Assembly (NCBI RefSeq): GCF_006151805.1
Contig: NZ_VDDA01000003.1
Location: 558,001-622,000 of the forward strand
Reading direction: 5' to 3'
DNA length: 64,000 nucleotides
Source of the DNA: Methylobacterium terricola
Lineage (GTDB): Bacteria; Pseudomonadota; Alphaproteobacteria; Rhizobiales; Beijerinckiaceae
Part shown: one piece after another, positions 22,698 through 30,781 of the stretch
Numbering within the stretch: the first letter of the stretch is position 1
How the letters are laid out: each line of letters starts with the position of its first letter
The notes under the pieces: model-generated
Database searches by the model: none
Told to the model about the DNA's origin: nothing
Seen by the model: only the letters and a program-made list of their open reading frames with translations
Position numbers and translations under genes: made by a program

Positions 22698-23657
22698 ATG
22701 AAACTCGAAGCCAGCGCGTCAGGCGTCTATCCCATTGCCCCCACGCCCTTCCACGCGGACGGCCGCGTCGACGTCCAGTCGATCGATCGCCTCTGCGACT
22801 TCTACGTCGAGAGCGGATGCACCGGGATGACGGTGCTCGGGGTGCTGGGTGAAGCACCCAAGCTCGACGCCCAGGAGGCGCTCGACGTCGCGTTCCGCTT
22901 CATCAAGCGTGCTCCTTCCCTGCCGACGATCGTCGGCGTCTCCGCGCCCGGCTTCGCGGCCATGCGCTCCCTGGCGCGCGCGGCGATGGATGCCGGTGCC
23001 GCGGGCGTGATGATCGCGCCTCCGAACACGTTGCGGACCGACGACCAGATCGTCAGCTATTACAGTCAGGCCGCGGACGCCATCGGAGCCGACGTTCCGT
23101 TCTGCATCCAGGACTACCCACTGAATTTTTCCGTCGTGATGACGCCGCTCGTGCTGAAGCGCATCATCACCGACAACCCGTCCTGCGTGATGCTGAAGCA
23201 CGAGGATTGGCCTGGCCTCGAGAAGATCTCGACGCTTCGCAAGTGGCAAGCCGCGGGAGAGCTGCGCCACGTCTCGATCCTGTGCGGCAACAACGGTCTC
23301 TTCCTCGACTTCGAGATGGAGCGCGGGGCGGACGGCGCCATGACGGGCTACGCCTTCGCCGACATGCTCGTCGATACGGTGCGCCTGTCGAAAGCCGGCC
23401 GCCGCGACGAGGCCCACGACCTGTTCGACGCCCACCTCCCGCTGCTGCGCTACGAACAGCAGCCCGGCCTCGGCTTGAATGCCCGCAAGTACATCCTGAT
23501 GCGTCGCGGCCTCTTGTCGTCCCACGCCCTCCGGGCGCCCGGCGGCAGCCTGTCGGCGGCGGCCGTCGAGGAAATCGAGTACCTGCTGGCGCGCGTGGCA
23601 CGGTTCGACAAGCGTGCCGCCTGCCCGCCGCTGGCGGACAAGGCGCGATCCGCTTGA
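22698..23657 (+). CDS. DapA-superfamily aldolase/lyase, not canonical dihydrodipicolinate synthase (paralogue 1)
   Basis: 319-residue class I (Schiff-base) TIM-barrel enzyme. Schiff-base Lys167 sits in CVMLKHEDWPGLEK and the general-acid Tyr140 in CIQDYPL, 27 residues earlier, as expected. The GTTGE loop of true DapA is GVLGEAPKL here, so both catalytic-relay Thr are missing; the enzyme is a catabolic member (2-oxo-acid aldolase, dehydratase or deaminase). GGAGGTGAGGCG precedes ATG 22698. It lies between LysR and pxpBC, and has a close relative at 36050-36979 sharing GEAPKL, VGVSAPGFAAM, TVRTDDQI-like and LKHEDWPGL stretches. Confidence 0.85.
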   Translation: MKLEASASGVYPIAPTPFHADGRVDVQSIDRLCDFYVESGCTGMTVLGVLGEAPKLDAQEALDVAFRFIKRAPSLPTIVGVSAPGFAAMRSLARAAMDAGAAGVMIAPPNTLRTDDQIVSYYSQAADAIGADVPFCIQDYPLNFSVVMTPLVLKRIITDNPSCVMLKHEDWPGLEKISTLRKWQAAGELRHVSILCGNNGLFLDFEMERGADGAMTGYAFADMLVDTVRLSKAGRRDEAHDLFDAHLPLLRYEQQPGLGLNARKYILMRRGLLSSHALRAPGGSLSAAAVEEIEYLLARVARFDKRAACPPLADKARSA

Positions 23658-23706
23658 TCGGTCCGTCCGAAGCGCCCCGAAACCTCGACAGGGTGACCAT
23701 CTTCGT

Positions 23707-24441
23707 ATGAGCCCACGACCCACGACGAGCCCGCGATTCCTGGATGCCGGCGAGGCGGCCCTCGTCGTCGAGTTCGGGTCGGTGGTCGACCCCGCGGTGA
23801 GCGACCGGGTGCTCTGCCTCGACGAGATCCTGGCCGCGTCGCAGATCAACGGCATACGCGAACTGGTTCCGACCTATCGCTCGCTGATGATCCACTACGA
23901 CCCGCTGAGGATCAGGCGCGAGGCGTTGGTCGCGGCGGTCGAGGACACATTGACGGCCGCGCCGGCGCACCGGCGCGCGTCGACGCATTGGATCGTCCCC
24001 TGCTGCTACGAGGAGCCGCACGGGGAGGATCTGGCGGAGCTGGCAGCGATCGCCGGGTTGCCGCCGGCCGATGTGGCGGCGCTGCATTCGGGGGCGACCT
24101 ACCGCGTCTACATGTACGGGTTCGCACCGGGCTTCACCTATCTCGGCGGCCTGCCGGAGGCGATCGCCGTCTCGCGCCGCAGCACGCCCCGCCCGCCGCA
24201 CGAGCCGAAGGCCGTGACCGTGGGGGGAGGGCTCAGCGCCATCGGCACCTTCTCCATGCCGACGGGCTGGTATGTCGTCGGGCGGACGCCCGAGAAGTTC
24301 TACGCTCCCGAGCGGTCGCGAGCGTTCCTGCTCGAACCCGGCGACACCCTCCGTTTCGAGCCGATCGACAGCACGACGTTCGAGGGCCTGCACGCCCGGG
24401 CCGAAGCGGGCGAGGTGGTGGCGAGGACGGAGGAGCCGTGA
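23707..24441 (+). CDS. pxpB: 5-oxoprolinase subunit PxpB (KipI family)
   Basis: 244 residues. Family motifs IRELVPTYRSLMIHYDP in the N-terminal part and VYMYGFAPGFTYLGGLP in the cyclophilin-like C-terminal part, then GTFSMPTGWYVVGRTP. It pairs with PxpC and PxpA to hydrolyse 5-oxoproline with ATP in the cytosol. ATG 23707 lies 49 bases after the DapA-like gene; the 3' end overlaps pxpC by four bases (GTGA), so B and C are translationally coupled. Confidence 0.92.
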   Translation: MSPRPTTSPRFLDAGEAALVVEFGSVVDPAVSDRVLCLDEILAASQINGIRELVPTYRSLMIHYDPLRIRREALVAAVEDTLTAAPAHRRASTHWIVPCCYEEPHGEDLAELAAIAGLPPADVAALHSGATYRVYMYGFAPGFTYLGGLPEAIAVSRRSTPRPPHEPKAVTVGGGLSAIGTFSMPTGWYVVGRTPEKFYAPERSRAFLLEPGDTLRFEPIDSTTFEGLHARAEAGEVVARTEEP

Positions 24442-25463
24442 CGCCCAAGCTCAAGATCCTCGCGGCCGGTCCCGGTTGCACCGTGCAGGACGAGGGCCGG
24501 CATGGGCTGCTGCGGTACGGCGTGACGGGCGCGGGCCCCATGGACCCGTTCGCGCACGCCGTCGCGAACCGCGCCCTCGGCAATCCGAGGGGGGCGGCCG
24601 CGATCGAGGTGTCGCTCGGCGGCCTCGAACTCACCGCGGAGAACGATCCGATCACGGTCGCGCTGGCCGGAGGGGCGTTCGCGATCTCCCTCGACGGCCA
24701 GGATCTCCCGCCGGCCGTCGTCGTGACCGTCCAGCCGGAATCGACGCTCAAGATCCGCGGAGGGCCGGGGGGAGCCTGGTGCTACCTGGCCGTTCCCGGC
24801 GGCCTCGATGTCCCGCTGATGCTCGGTTCGGCCTCGACCCATACCCGGACCGGCATCGGTGGCATCGACGGACGTGCCCTGCGGGCCGGAGACCGGATCG
24901 CGGCGCCTGCCTCCGGCCGGCCCGTGGTGGCGGCAGGGCGGATCGACGTCCCGGCCCTCGACCGGCCCGCTGACACCATCCGGGTGATCATGGGGCCCCA
25001 GGCGGACTCCTTCTCGGCCGACCAGATCGAACGCTTCCTGGCAGGACCTTGGACCGTGTCGACCCGTGGCGACCGCATGGCCTGCTTCCTCCAGGGGCCG
25101 ACGCTGACGCATGCCCGCGGCTACAACATCGTGTCCGACGGCATCGCCATGGGGGCGATCCAGGTGCCCGGCGAGGGGCAGCCGATCGTGCTGATGGCCG
25201 ACCGTCAGTCGACCGGCGGCTATCCGAAGATCGCGACGATCATCGGCGCCGATCTGGGTCGATTGGCGCAGGCGCGTCCCGGAACGTCATTCCGGTTCCG
25301 CCGCGTCGAACACGCCGAGGCCGTCGACGCCCGGCAGGCGGAGCACGATCTCCTCGCCGGTCCGATCGCCGTCGAGCCCGTCATCCGGACGACCTTCCCG
25401 TCCGAGTTCCTGCTGGGCCTCAACCTGATCGACGGCTGCGTCGACGGCCTGGCAGACGCCTGA
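24438..25463 (+). CDS. pxpC: 5-oxoprolinase subunit PxpC (KipA/biotin-dependent carboxylase-like family)
   Basis: 341 residues. Family motifs GCTVQDEGRHGLLRYGVTGA, GPMDPFAHAVANRALGN, GGAWCYLAVPGGLDVP, MGPQADSF, SDGIAMGAIQVPGEGQPIVL and DRQSTGGYPKIATI. GTG 24438 overlaps the pxpB stop. With PxpA and PxpB it forms the complete bacterial 5-oxoprolinase. Confidence 0.92.
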   Translation: MTPKLKILAAGPGCTVQDEGRHGLLRYGVTGAGPMDPFAHAVANRALGNPRGAAAIEVSLGGLELTAENDPITVALAGGAFAISLDGQDLPPAVVVTVQPESTLKIRGGPGGAWCYLAVPGGLDVPLMLGSASTHTRTGIGGIDGRALRAGDRIAAPASGRPVVAAGRIDVPALDRPADTIRVIMGPQADSFSADQIERFLAGPWTVSTRGDRMACFLQGPTLTHARGYNIVSDGIAMGAIQVPGEGQPIVLMADRQSTGGYPKIATIIGADLGRLAQARPGTSFRFRRVEHAEAVDARQAEHDLLAGPIAVEPVIRTTFPSEFLLGLNLIDGCVDGLADA

Positions 25464-25482
25464 TCAACACGAAGGAGATGAC

Positions 25483-26268
25483 ATGGATCTCGGGATTTCC
25501 GGCAGGACCGCGCTGGTGCTCGGCGGCGGCGGCGGGCTCGGCAGCGCCATCGCGCTCGGCTTGGCCCGCGAAGGCGTCAAGGTCGCGGTCGCGGACATCG
25601 ATCAAGCGGCGCTCGACCGCGCGTGCGATGCGGTGAAGGCCGCCGGCAGCGAGACCCTGGCGATTCAGTGGGACCTGGCGGATCTCTCCGTCATCGAGGC
25701 CAACGTCGCCCGCATCGAGGCGAGCCTCGGCCCCGTCGACATCCTGGTCAACAACACCGGCGGTCCGCCGCCCACCCCCGCCTCCGGCCAGTCGTCCGAC
25801 CTCTGGGCGAAGCATTTCCAGGCCATGGTCCTGTCGGTGATCGCGCTCACCGATCGCGTCCTGCCCGGCATGCGCGAGCGCAAGTGGGGCCGCATCATCA
25901 CGAGCACCTCGTCCGGCGTCGTGTCCCCGATCCCGAATCTCGGCATCTCGAACGCCCTGCGACTGTCGCTCGTGGGCTGGTCGAAGACGCTGGCGCGCGA
26001 GGTCGGCAGCCACGGCATCACCTCGAACATCATCCTTCCCGGCCGCATCGCCACCGACCGGATCCGGTTCCTGGACGAGCAGAAGGCCAAGCGCGAGGGC
26101 CGCAGCGTCGACGCCGTCACCCAGGAAAGCACGGGCTCCATCCCGCTCGGCCGCTACGGTCGCCCGGACGAATATGCCGATGCCGTCGCGTTCCTCGCGA
26201 GCGAGCGGGCCGCCTATCTCACCGGAAGCGTCATTCGCGTCGATGGCGGATTGATCGCCAGCATCTGA
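25483..26268 (+). CDS. SDR-family oxidoreductase with a non-canonical active site
   Basis: 261-residue Rossmann-fold protein. The N-terminal nucleotide loop is VLGGGGGLGSAIALG in place of TGxxxGIG, DILVNNTGGPPP follows, and the helix that should carry Tyr-xxx-Lys reads ISNALRLSLVGWSKTLAREV, so Ser156 and Arg160 stand at the Tyr and Lys positions. The C-terminal PLGRYGRPDEYADAVAFLAS and TGSVIRVDGGL are typical. GAAGGAGATGAC precedes ATG 25483, only 19 bases after pxpC, so it belongs to the pxpBC unit. Known SDR lines annotated as FabG-like share this variant motif; whether it is an active dehydrogenase is open. Confidence 0.82.
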   Translation: MDLGISGRTALVLGGGGGLGSAIALGLAREGVKVAVADIDQAALDRACDAVKAAGSETLAIQWDLADLSVIEANVARIEASLGPVDILVNNTGGPPPTPASGQSSDLWAKHFQAMVLSVIALTDRVLPGMRERKWGRIITSTSSGVVSPIPNLGISNALRLSLVGWSKTLAREVGSHGITSNIILPGRIATDRIRFLDEQKAKREGRSVDAVTQESTGSIPLGRYGRPDEYADAVAFLASERAAYLTGSVIRVDGGLIASI

Positions 26269-26563
26269 TGTGAGGGCCGGTTGCCGTGAGGGCACGGCCC
26301 CTCGGCGAGCGACCGAACGTCCGCCCACGGGACGGCGCAACGCCTCTCCAGCACGTAGCTCTGCGCCCCATCCGCAACCGCAGGATGGGCGACGGCCGGC
26401 GGCACCTTGCAGGCCGCCGGCCTAGTTTTTGTGCACCGAGCCTCGAGCCAAGAGCTGAAGACCCCGCGGGTTCGGATCGAAGGCAATCACGCGAAAGCGT
26501 CGCGGCAGATGCAGGATATCCTGCGGGGATGCGTGCGTCCGATCGTGCATCGCGTCAGCGGCT
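26269..26563. other. Convergent intergenic region
   Basis: 295 bases between the SDR stop and the inverted LysR stop. A weak stem (GGGCCG ... CGGCCC, 26275-26302) right after the SDR gene may terminate transcription. Nothing gene-like is supported. Confidence 0.35.
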
Positions 26564-27451
26564 TCACAACTGCTCCGCGATCGTCAGTTTGAGTTGATCG
26601 ATGAAGGCTCGGACCAGCCGTTTCGGAGCACGCGCCTTCTGGTAGATCGCGTAGGCGTCGACGCTCACGCTGGGTCGCAACGGCCGGACGTCGATCTTGT
26701 ACCGGCTGCCATGGATGCTCGTGAACGAGTCGACGAAGGCGACTCCAAGCCCGGCTTCAGCGAGCAGGCACGCCGTGTACGAGTATTGAACTTCGATAGA
26801 GCCCGCCGAGGGAGGCTCGTTGAAGAATTCCCGACGAAGTAGAGAGCCAAATCTGGTGTCCGGCTCATAGCAGATGAGCGGATATGGCTTGGTCGTATCC
26901 TCGGAAACTTCGTGATTTGCTCCGATAGGGTGCCCGGGCTGGAAGGCGCAGACCATCTGTCCGGTCCCGATGAGCTCGAATTCCAGGCCGGGTCGGACGT
27001 AGGGCTCGAGTGAAACCCCGAGATCGGCGCGTCCACTCTCGACACCGTCGATCACGCCCTCGGTTCGATGGACATCGAACGAGATGTTGACGTCCGGGCG
27101 CGTGCTCTTGAAGCTTTTGAGCGCAGACGGGACGACGGCGTTCGCGATCGGGGGCGTCGCCAGCAGGCGCAAGGATCCGACGCGGGTATCGCGGACATTT
27201 GCCAGTCTCTTCGAGAAAGACAGCATCATCTTGAAGATCGGCTCGCTGTCCCTGTAGATCTCCATCGCTTCCTGTGTCGGGACCAGTCGATTGCCGCTGC
27301 GCTCGAACAGCGTGAATCCGAGCTGGCTCTCCATGTGCTTGATGGCATTGCTGATCGTTGGCTGGGACAGTCCAAGACTTTGCGCGACAGATACTGTGGT
27401 TTGACAGCGTATCAACTCGCGAAAAATTTGGAGCTGCCGTAGGTTGAGCAT
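26564..27451 (-). CDS. LysR-family transcription regulator
   Basis: 295 residues. Winged helix at the N-terminus (MLNLRQLQIFRELIRCQTTVSVAQSLGLSQPTISNAIKHME) and effector domain with VIDGVESGRADLGVSLE and AEAGLGVAFVDSF. The best general similarity is to LysR proteins controlling amino-acid or opine catabolism (inference). Divergent from the second ABC transporter operon; two dyads lie between them (27482-27500, 27499-27514). Confidence 0.87.
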   Translation of the reverse strand: MLNLRQLQIFRELIRCQTTVSVAQSLGLSQPTISNAIKHMESQLGFTLFERSGNRLVPTQEAMEIYRDSEPIFKMMLSFSKRLANVRDTRVGSLRLLATPPIANAVVPSALKSFKSTRPDVNISFDVHRTEGVIDGVESGRADLGVSLEPYVRPGLEFELIGTGQMVCAFQPGHPIGANHEVSEDTTKPYPLICYEPDTRFGSLLRREFFNEPPSAGSIEVQYSYTACLLAEAGLGVAFVDSFTSIHGSRYKIDVRPLRPSVSVDAYAIYQKARAPKRLVRAFIDQLKLTIAEQL

Positions 27452-27481
27452 TTTTTCCGCACATGCCTGAAATTTAGCCGA

Positions 27482-27500
27482 CTATAGCCGGGGGCTATAG
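27482..27500. promoter_or_regulatory. LysR-box candidate with overlapping second dyad
   Basis: Perfect inverted repeat CTATAGCC-ggg-GGCTATAG in the 133-base gap between the divergent LysR and binding-protein genes; its inner T/A pair has the T-N11-A geometry of LysR boxes. A second dyad AGAAAC-gcaa-GTTTCT (27499-27514) overlaps its right end. The site is 31 bases upstream of the LysR start and 85 upstream of the binding-protein start. Confidence 0.6.
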
Positions 27501-27584
27501 AAACGCAAGTTTCTTTATAGTGGGGTGGTTGCGCGAACTCGGATCGCGGCTCAATCCTCGTCAGAGACATCACGGAGAGTTGCG

Positions 27585-28418
27585 ATGAGAAGCATGCTGG
27601 CGGCCGCCGGATTCATGATGCTGGCCGCACACGCTGCGGTGGCCCAGGCCCCTTTGAGAACCGCCGTCGACGGGACCTTCGCGCCGCATGCGATGCCCAA
27701 GCTGTCGGGCGGGATCGAAGGGTTCAACGTCGATCTGGCGGATGCCCTGGGCAAGAAGCTGGGACGGCCGGTCACGGTCGATACGGCGCAGTTTTCCGGC
27801 CTCATCCCGGCCCTTCAGGCCGGCACGTACGACTTCCTCGTCGCGCCCGTCACGGTGAACAAGGATCGTGCCGAGAACCTCCTGTTCACCGAGGGCTACC
27901 TGAACACCGACTTCCAGTTTGTGACGAAGAAGGGCGCTCCTCCCATCGCGAAGCTCGAGGATCTTCGCGGCAAGACCATCTCGGTGAACAAGGGCTCTGC
28001 GTATGACAGCTGGGCCCGCGAGATGGCGGACAAGATCGGCTGGAAGGTCGAGTCGTACGGGACCCAGACCGACGCCGTCCAGGCCGTGCTCGCGAACCGG
28101 GCCTTCGCCAACGTCGCCGGCAACACCGTCGTGCAATGGGCGGCGAAGAACAACCCTCAGATCCAGCTGTCGCTGCTGCATCCGACCGGCCTCGTCTGGG
28201 CGATCGCCCTGCGGAAGGACTCGGTCGAGCTGCGCAAGGATCTCGACCAGGCGATCGAGTGCCTGAAGTCGGACGGCACCATCGCGGCGCTTCACGAGAA
28301 GTGGTTCGGCGTCAAGCCGTCGGCCGGCGCCGTGGCCGTCACGGTCGACCCCGGTTACGGCGTTCCCGGCATGCCGAACTACGATCCGGCTCCCCACGCC
28401 GCCGCGTGCCGAGGCTGA
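27585..28418 (+). CDS. Periplasmic amino-acid-binding protein of second ABC transporter (SBP_bac_3)
   Basis: 277 residues. Signal peptide MRSMLAAAGFMMLAAHAAVA (cleavage after AVAQA region) after GGAGAG at ATG 27585. Family-3 motifs: TFAPHAMPKLSGGIEGFNVD, SGLIPALQAGTYDFLVAPVTVNKDRA, LEDLRGKTISVNKGSAYDSW. The C-terminal tail (VTVDPGYGVPGMPNYDPAPH) is longer than in HisJ-type proteins. First gene of a five-component run with ATPase and two permeases. Confidence 0.88.
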   Translation: MRSMLAAAGFMMLAAHAAVAQAPLRTAVDGTFAPHAMPKLSGGIEGFNVDLADALGKKLGRPVTVDTAQFSGLIPALQAGTYDFLVAPVTVNKDRAENLLFTEGYLNTDFQFVTKKGAPPIAKLEDLRGKTISVNKGSAYDSWAREMADKIGWKVESYGTQTDAVQAVLANRAFANVAGNTVVQWAAKNNPQIQLSLLHPTGLVWAIALRKDSVELRKDLDQAIECLKSDGTIAALHEKWFGVKPSAGAVAVTVDPGYGVPGMPNYDPAPHAAACRG

Positions 28419-28419
28419 G

Positions 28420-29217
28420 ATGCAGAGCGCCGCGTCGTTCCTCCCGAGCCGCGCTCCGGGTGCCGCAGCCGAGATTCAGAGCGTCGAGCCCCTCCTGCGA
28501 ATTCGCGACGTGTCCAAGAAATTTGGCAGTCTCGAAGTCCTGAAGAGCATCAATGTCGACGTTTCTCCCGGAGAACTCGTCTTCCTGATCGGGCCGTCCG
28601 GATCAGGCAAGAGCACGCTGCTGCGTTGCTGCAACCGCTTGGAAGAGGCGACGAGCGGCTCGATCCGGTTCGACGGATCGGAAGTGCTGGACCCCAAGCT
28701 CGACGTCAACGCCCTGAGACGGCGCATCGGGATGGTGTTCCAGTCCTTCAATCTCTACCCGCACATGACGGCGCTGTCGAACGTGACGCTCGCCTTGCGC
28801 AAGGTGCTGGGAAAGTCGGGACCGGAATCGAAGACGATCGCGATGGCGGCGCTCGAGCGTGTGGGTCTGGCGCACAAGGCGTCCGCCTATCCCGCCGAGC
28901 TCTCCGGAGGGCAGCAGCAGCGCGTCGCGATCGCGCGCGGGTTGGCGCTGGAGCCGAAGATGATGCTCTTCGACGAGCCGACCTCCGCGCTCGATCCGGA
29001 GCTGGTGGGCAGCGTGCTGGCGACGATGCGCAGCATGCGGGAAGCCGGGATGACCATGCTGGTCGTGAGCCACGAGATGCGGTTTGCCCGCGAAGCGGCC
29101 GACCGGGTGGTCTTCATGGAGGGAGGGGTCGTCGTCGAGCAGGGGCCTCCGGCGCAGATCTTTGGACCGGACGCCCAGCCTCGGACGCGCGCGTTCGTCT
29201 CGAACGAAGATCGCTGA
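28420..29217 (+). CDS. Polar amino-acid ABC transporter ATPase
   Basis: 265 residues. Walker A GPSGSGKST, Q-loop MVFQSFNLYPH, signature LSGGQQQRVAIARGL, Walker B MMLFDEPTSALDPELV, H-switch VVSHEM. ATG 28420 is one base after the binding-protein stop; an N-terminal extension of about 25 residues precedes LLRIRDVSKKFGSLEVLK, so a later start is possible. GlnQ class. Confidence 0.88.
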   Translation: MQSAASFLPSRAPGAAAEIQSVEPLLRIRDVSKKFGSLEVLKSINVDVSPGELVFLIGPSGSGKSTLLRCCNRLEEATSGSIRFDGSEVLDPKLDVNALRRRIGMVFQSFNLYPHMTALSNVTLALRKVLGKSGPESKTIAMAALERVGLAHKASAYPAELSGGQQQRVAIARGLALEPKMMLFDEPTSALDPELVGSVLATMRSMREAGMTMLVVSHEMRFAREAADRVVFMEGGVVVEQGPPAQIFGPDAQPRTRAFVSNEDR

Positions 29218-29227
29218 AGGACCGCCG

Positions 29228-29902
29228 ATGAATCATTTCATCGATACCTTCTTCAACGCCCAGCAGATCCTCGCGACGTGGCCTGCCATCCTCAAGGGCG
29301 TGGTGGTCACGCTGGAGATCGCGGCGCTCGTCGTCGTCACGGGGATCACGGCGGGGATCGGTCTCGCCGTCCTTCGATGGCTCTTCGGCCGGTGGATCAA
29401 ATGGCCGCTGCTGGTCTTCGTCGACGTCGCCCGCGCGGTCCCGCCGCTCGTCCTCGTGCTGCTCGCCTATTTCGGGCTGCCGAGCCTCGGCGTCGATATC
29501 TCGGGGTTCGCCGTCATATGGCTCGTGCTGTCGGCCGTGCTGACCGCCTTCGTCGAGGAGATCGTCTGGGCCGGGCTCATCTCCGTCAAGAAGGGGCAAC
29601 GCGAGGCTGCGCGATCGACCGGCCTCACCGAGGTTCAGGCTCTGCTGTACGTCGTGCTTCCTCAGGCGCTGCGGCTCGCCGTTCCGCCGCTGACGAACAG
29701 GACCATCGCGATCACCAAGAACACGGCCCTGGGGACGGTCATCGGCGTTCCCGAGATCATCAACCAGGCCACCACGGCCGTGTCGTTCTCGGGCAATGCG
29801 ACCCCGCTCATGATGGGAGCGTTCGCCTATCTCGTCCTCTTCATCCCGATCATCGGCTTCGGCCGGTGGGTCGAGGGGCGGTTTGCCTGGAGGCGTCACT
29901 GA
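29228..29902 (+). CDS. Polar amino-acid ABC transporter permease 1
   Basis: 224 residues, about five helices. HisMQ features: VDVARAVPPLVLVLLAYFGLP and the EAA loop VEEIVWAGLISVKKGQREAARSTGL, then YVVLPQALRLAVPPLTN. ATG 29228 is ten bases after the ATPase gene; the stop overlaps the next permease (TGATG). Confidence 0.87.
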   Translation: MNHFIDTFFNAQQILATWPAILKGVVVTLEIAALVVVTGITAGIGLAVLRWLFGRWIKWPLLVFVDVARAVPPLVLVLLAYFGLPSLGVDISGFAVIWLVLSAVLTAFVEEIVWAGLISVKKGQREAARSTGLTEVQALLYVVLPQALRLAVPPLTNRTIAITKNTALGTVIGVPEIINQATTAVSFSGNATPLMMGAFAYLVLFIPIIGFGRWVEGRFAWRRH

Positions 29903-30567
29903 TGGACATCCTCTTCCAGCAATTCTTCAACCTCGACATCATGTCGAAGGCCCTGCCCCTGATCCTGGAGGGCCTCAAGACCACGCTGTTGATTTGCCTG
30001 GTGGTCATCCCCCTCGGCATTCTCGGCGGGATCCTGGTGGCGGTCGGCAGCATGGCCAAGAGTGCCGTCGCGCGCCGTGCGCTGGCGCTCGCGGTCGACC
30101 TCATGCGCGCTCTTCCGCCTCTCGTCCTCCTGATCCTGATCTATTCCGGCTTGCCGTTCCTCGGGCTCCGGTTGTCGCCGCTCGCCGCCGTCTCGATCGC
30201 GTTCTTCCTCAACAACGCGGCGTATTACGGTGAGGTCATCCGGGCCGGGATCGAGAGCGTCCCCAACGGGCAGTGGGAGGCCGCGAGATCGACCGGACTC
30301 CGCGCCGATCAGACCTTCGTCTGGGTCGTCCTTCCGCAGGCGTTGCGAAATGTCCTGCCGGACCTGATCTCCAACACGGTCGAGGTCGTCAAGCTGACAT
30401 CTCTCGCGAGCGTCGTCTCGTTGCAGGAAATGCTGTACTCGGCCGATATGGCGAGGTCCCTGACGTTCAACAATTCGCCCGTCGTCCTCGCGGCCATCAT
30501 CTACTTCGTCATGCTCTGGCCCGTCGTGCGGATCGTGAGCCGCCTGGAAAATGCGTCGGCGAAATGA
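29902..30567 (+). CDS. Polar amino-acid ABC transporter permease 2
   Basis: 221 residues, paralogous to the preceding permease. DLMRALPPLVLLILIYSGLP, EAA loop AAYYGEVIRAGIESVPNGQWEAARSTGL and VVLPQALRNVLPDLISN. Start overlaps the previous stop by one base. With permease 1 it would form a heterodimeric channel, unlike the first transporter, which has a single permease. Confidence 0.88.
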   Translation: MDILFQQFFNLDIMSKALPLILEGLKTTLLICLVVIPLGILGGILVAVGSMAKSAVARRALALAVDLMRALPPLVLLILIYSGLPFLGLRLSPLAAVSIAFFLNNAAYYGEVIRAGIESVPNGQWEAARSTGLRADQTFVWVVLPQALRNVLPDLISNTVEVVKLTSLASVVSLQEMLYSADMARSLTFNNSPVVLAAIIYFVMLWPVVRIVSRLENASAK

Positions 30568-30781
30568 CCGTCACGGTCCCATGCGGCGCGCCGGGTCGAC
30601 GAGGCGCAAACGGGAGCAGCCGATGAAGGGAGGCCGGTAGGCGGCGTTCCTCGCCCGCGCCCGGTCAAGCGAGGACCGTCCCCGCGTCGCCAACCTTCGT
30701 CCGCGCGGTGACGACGGGACATGTCGACACCGCGCCGTTCGCAACGACGGGTCGGAGCGCTCCGGCCGCTACCTGGAACTC

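Noticed and set aside
22698..23657. Biosynthetic dapA (lysine synthesis)
   Set aside because: The GTTGE loop is GVLGE and the context is catabolic, so the dapA name was not used; same for 36050-36979.
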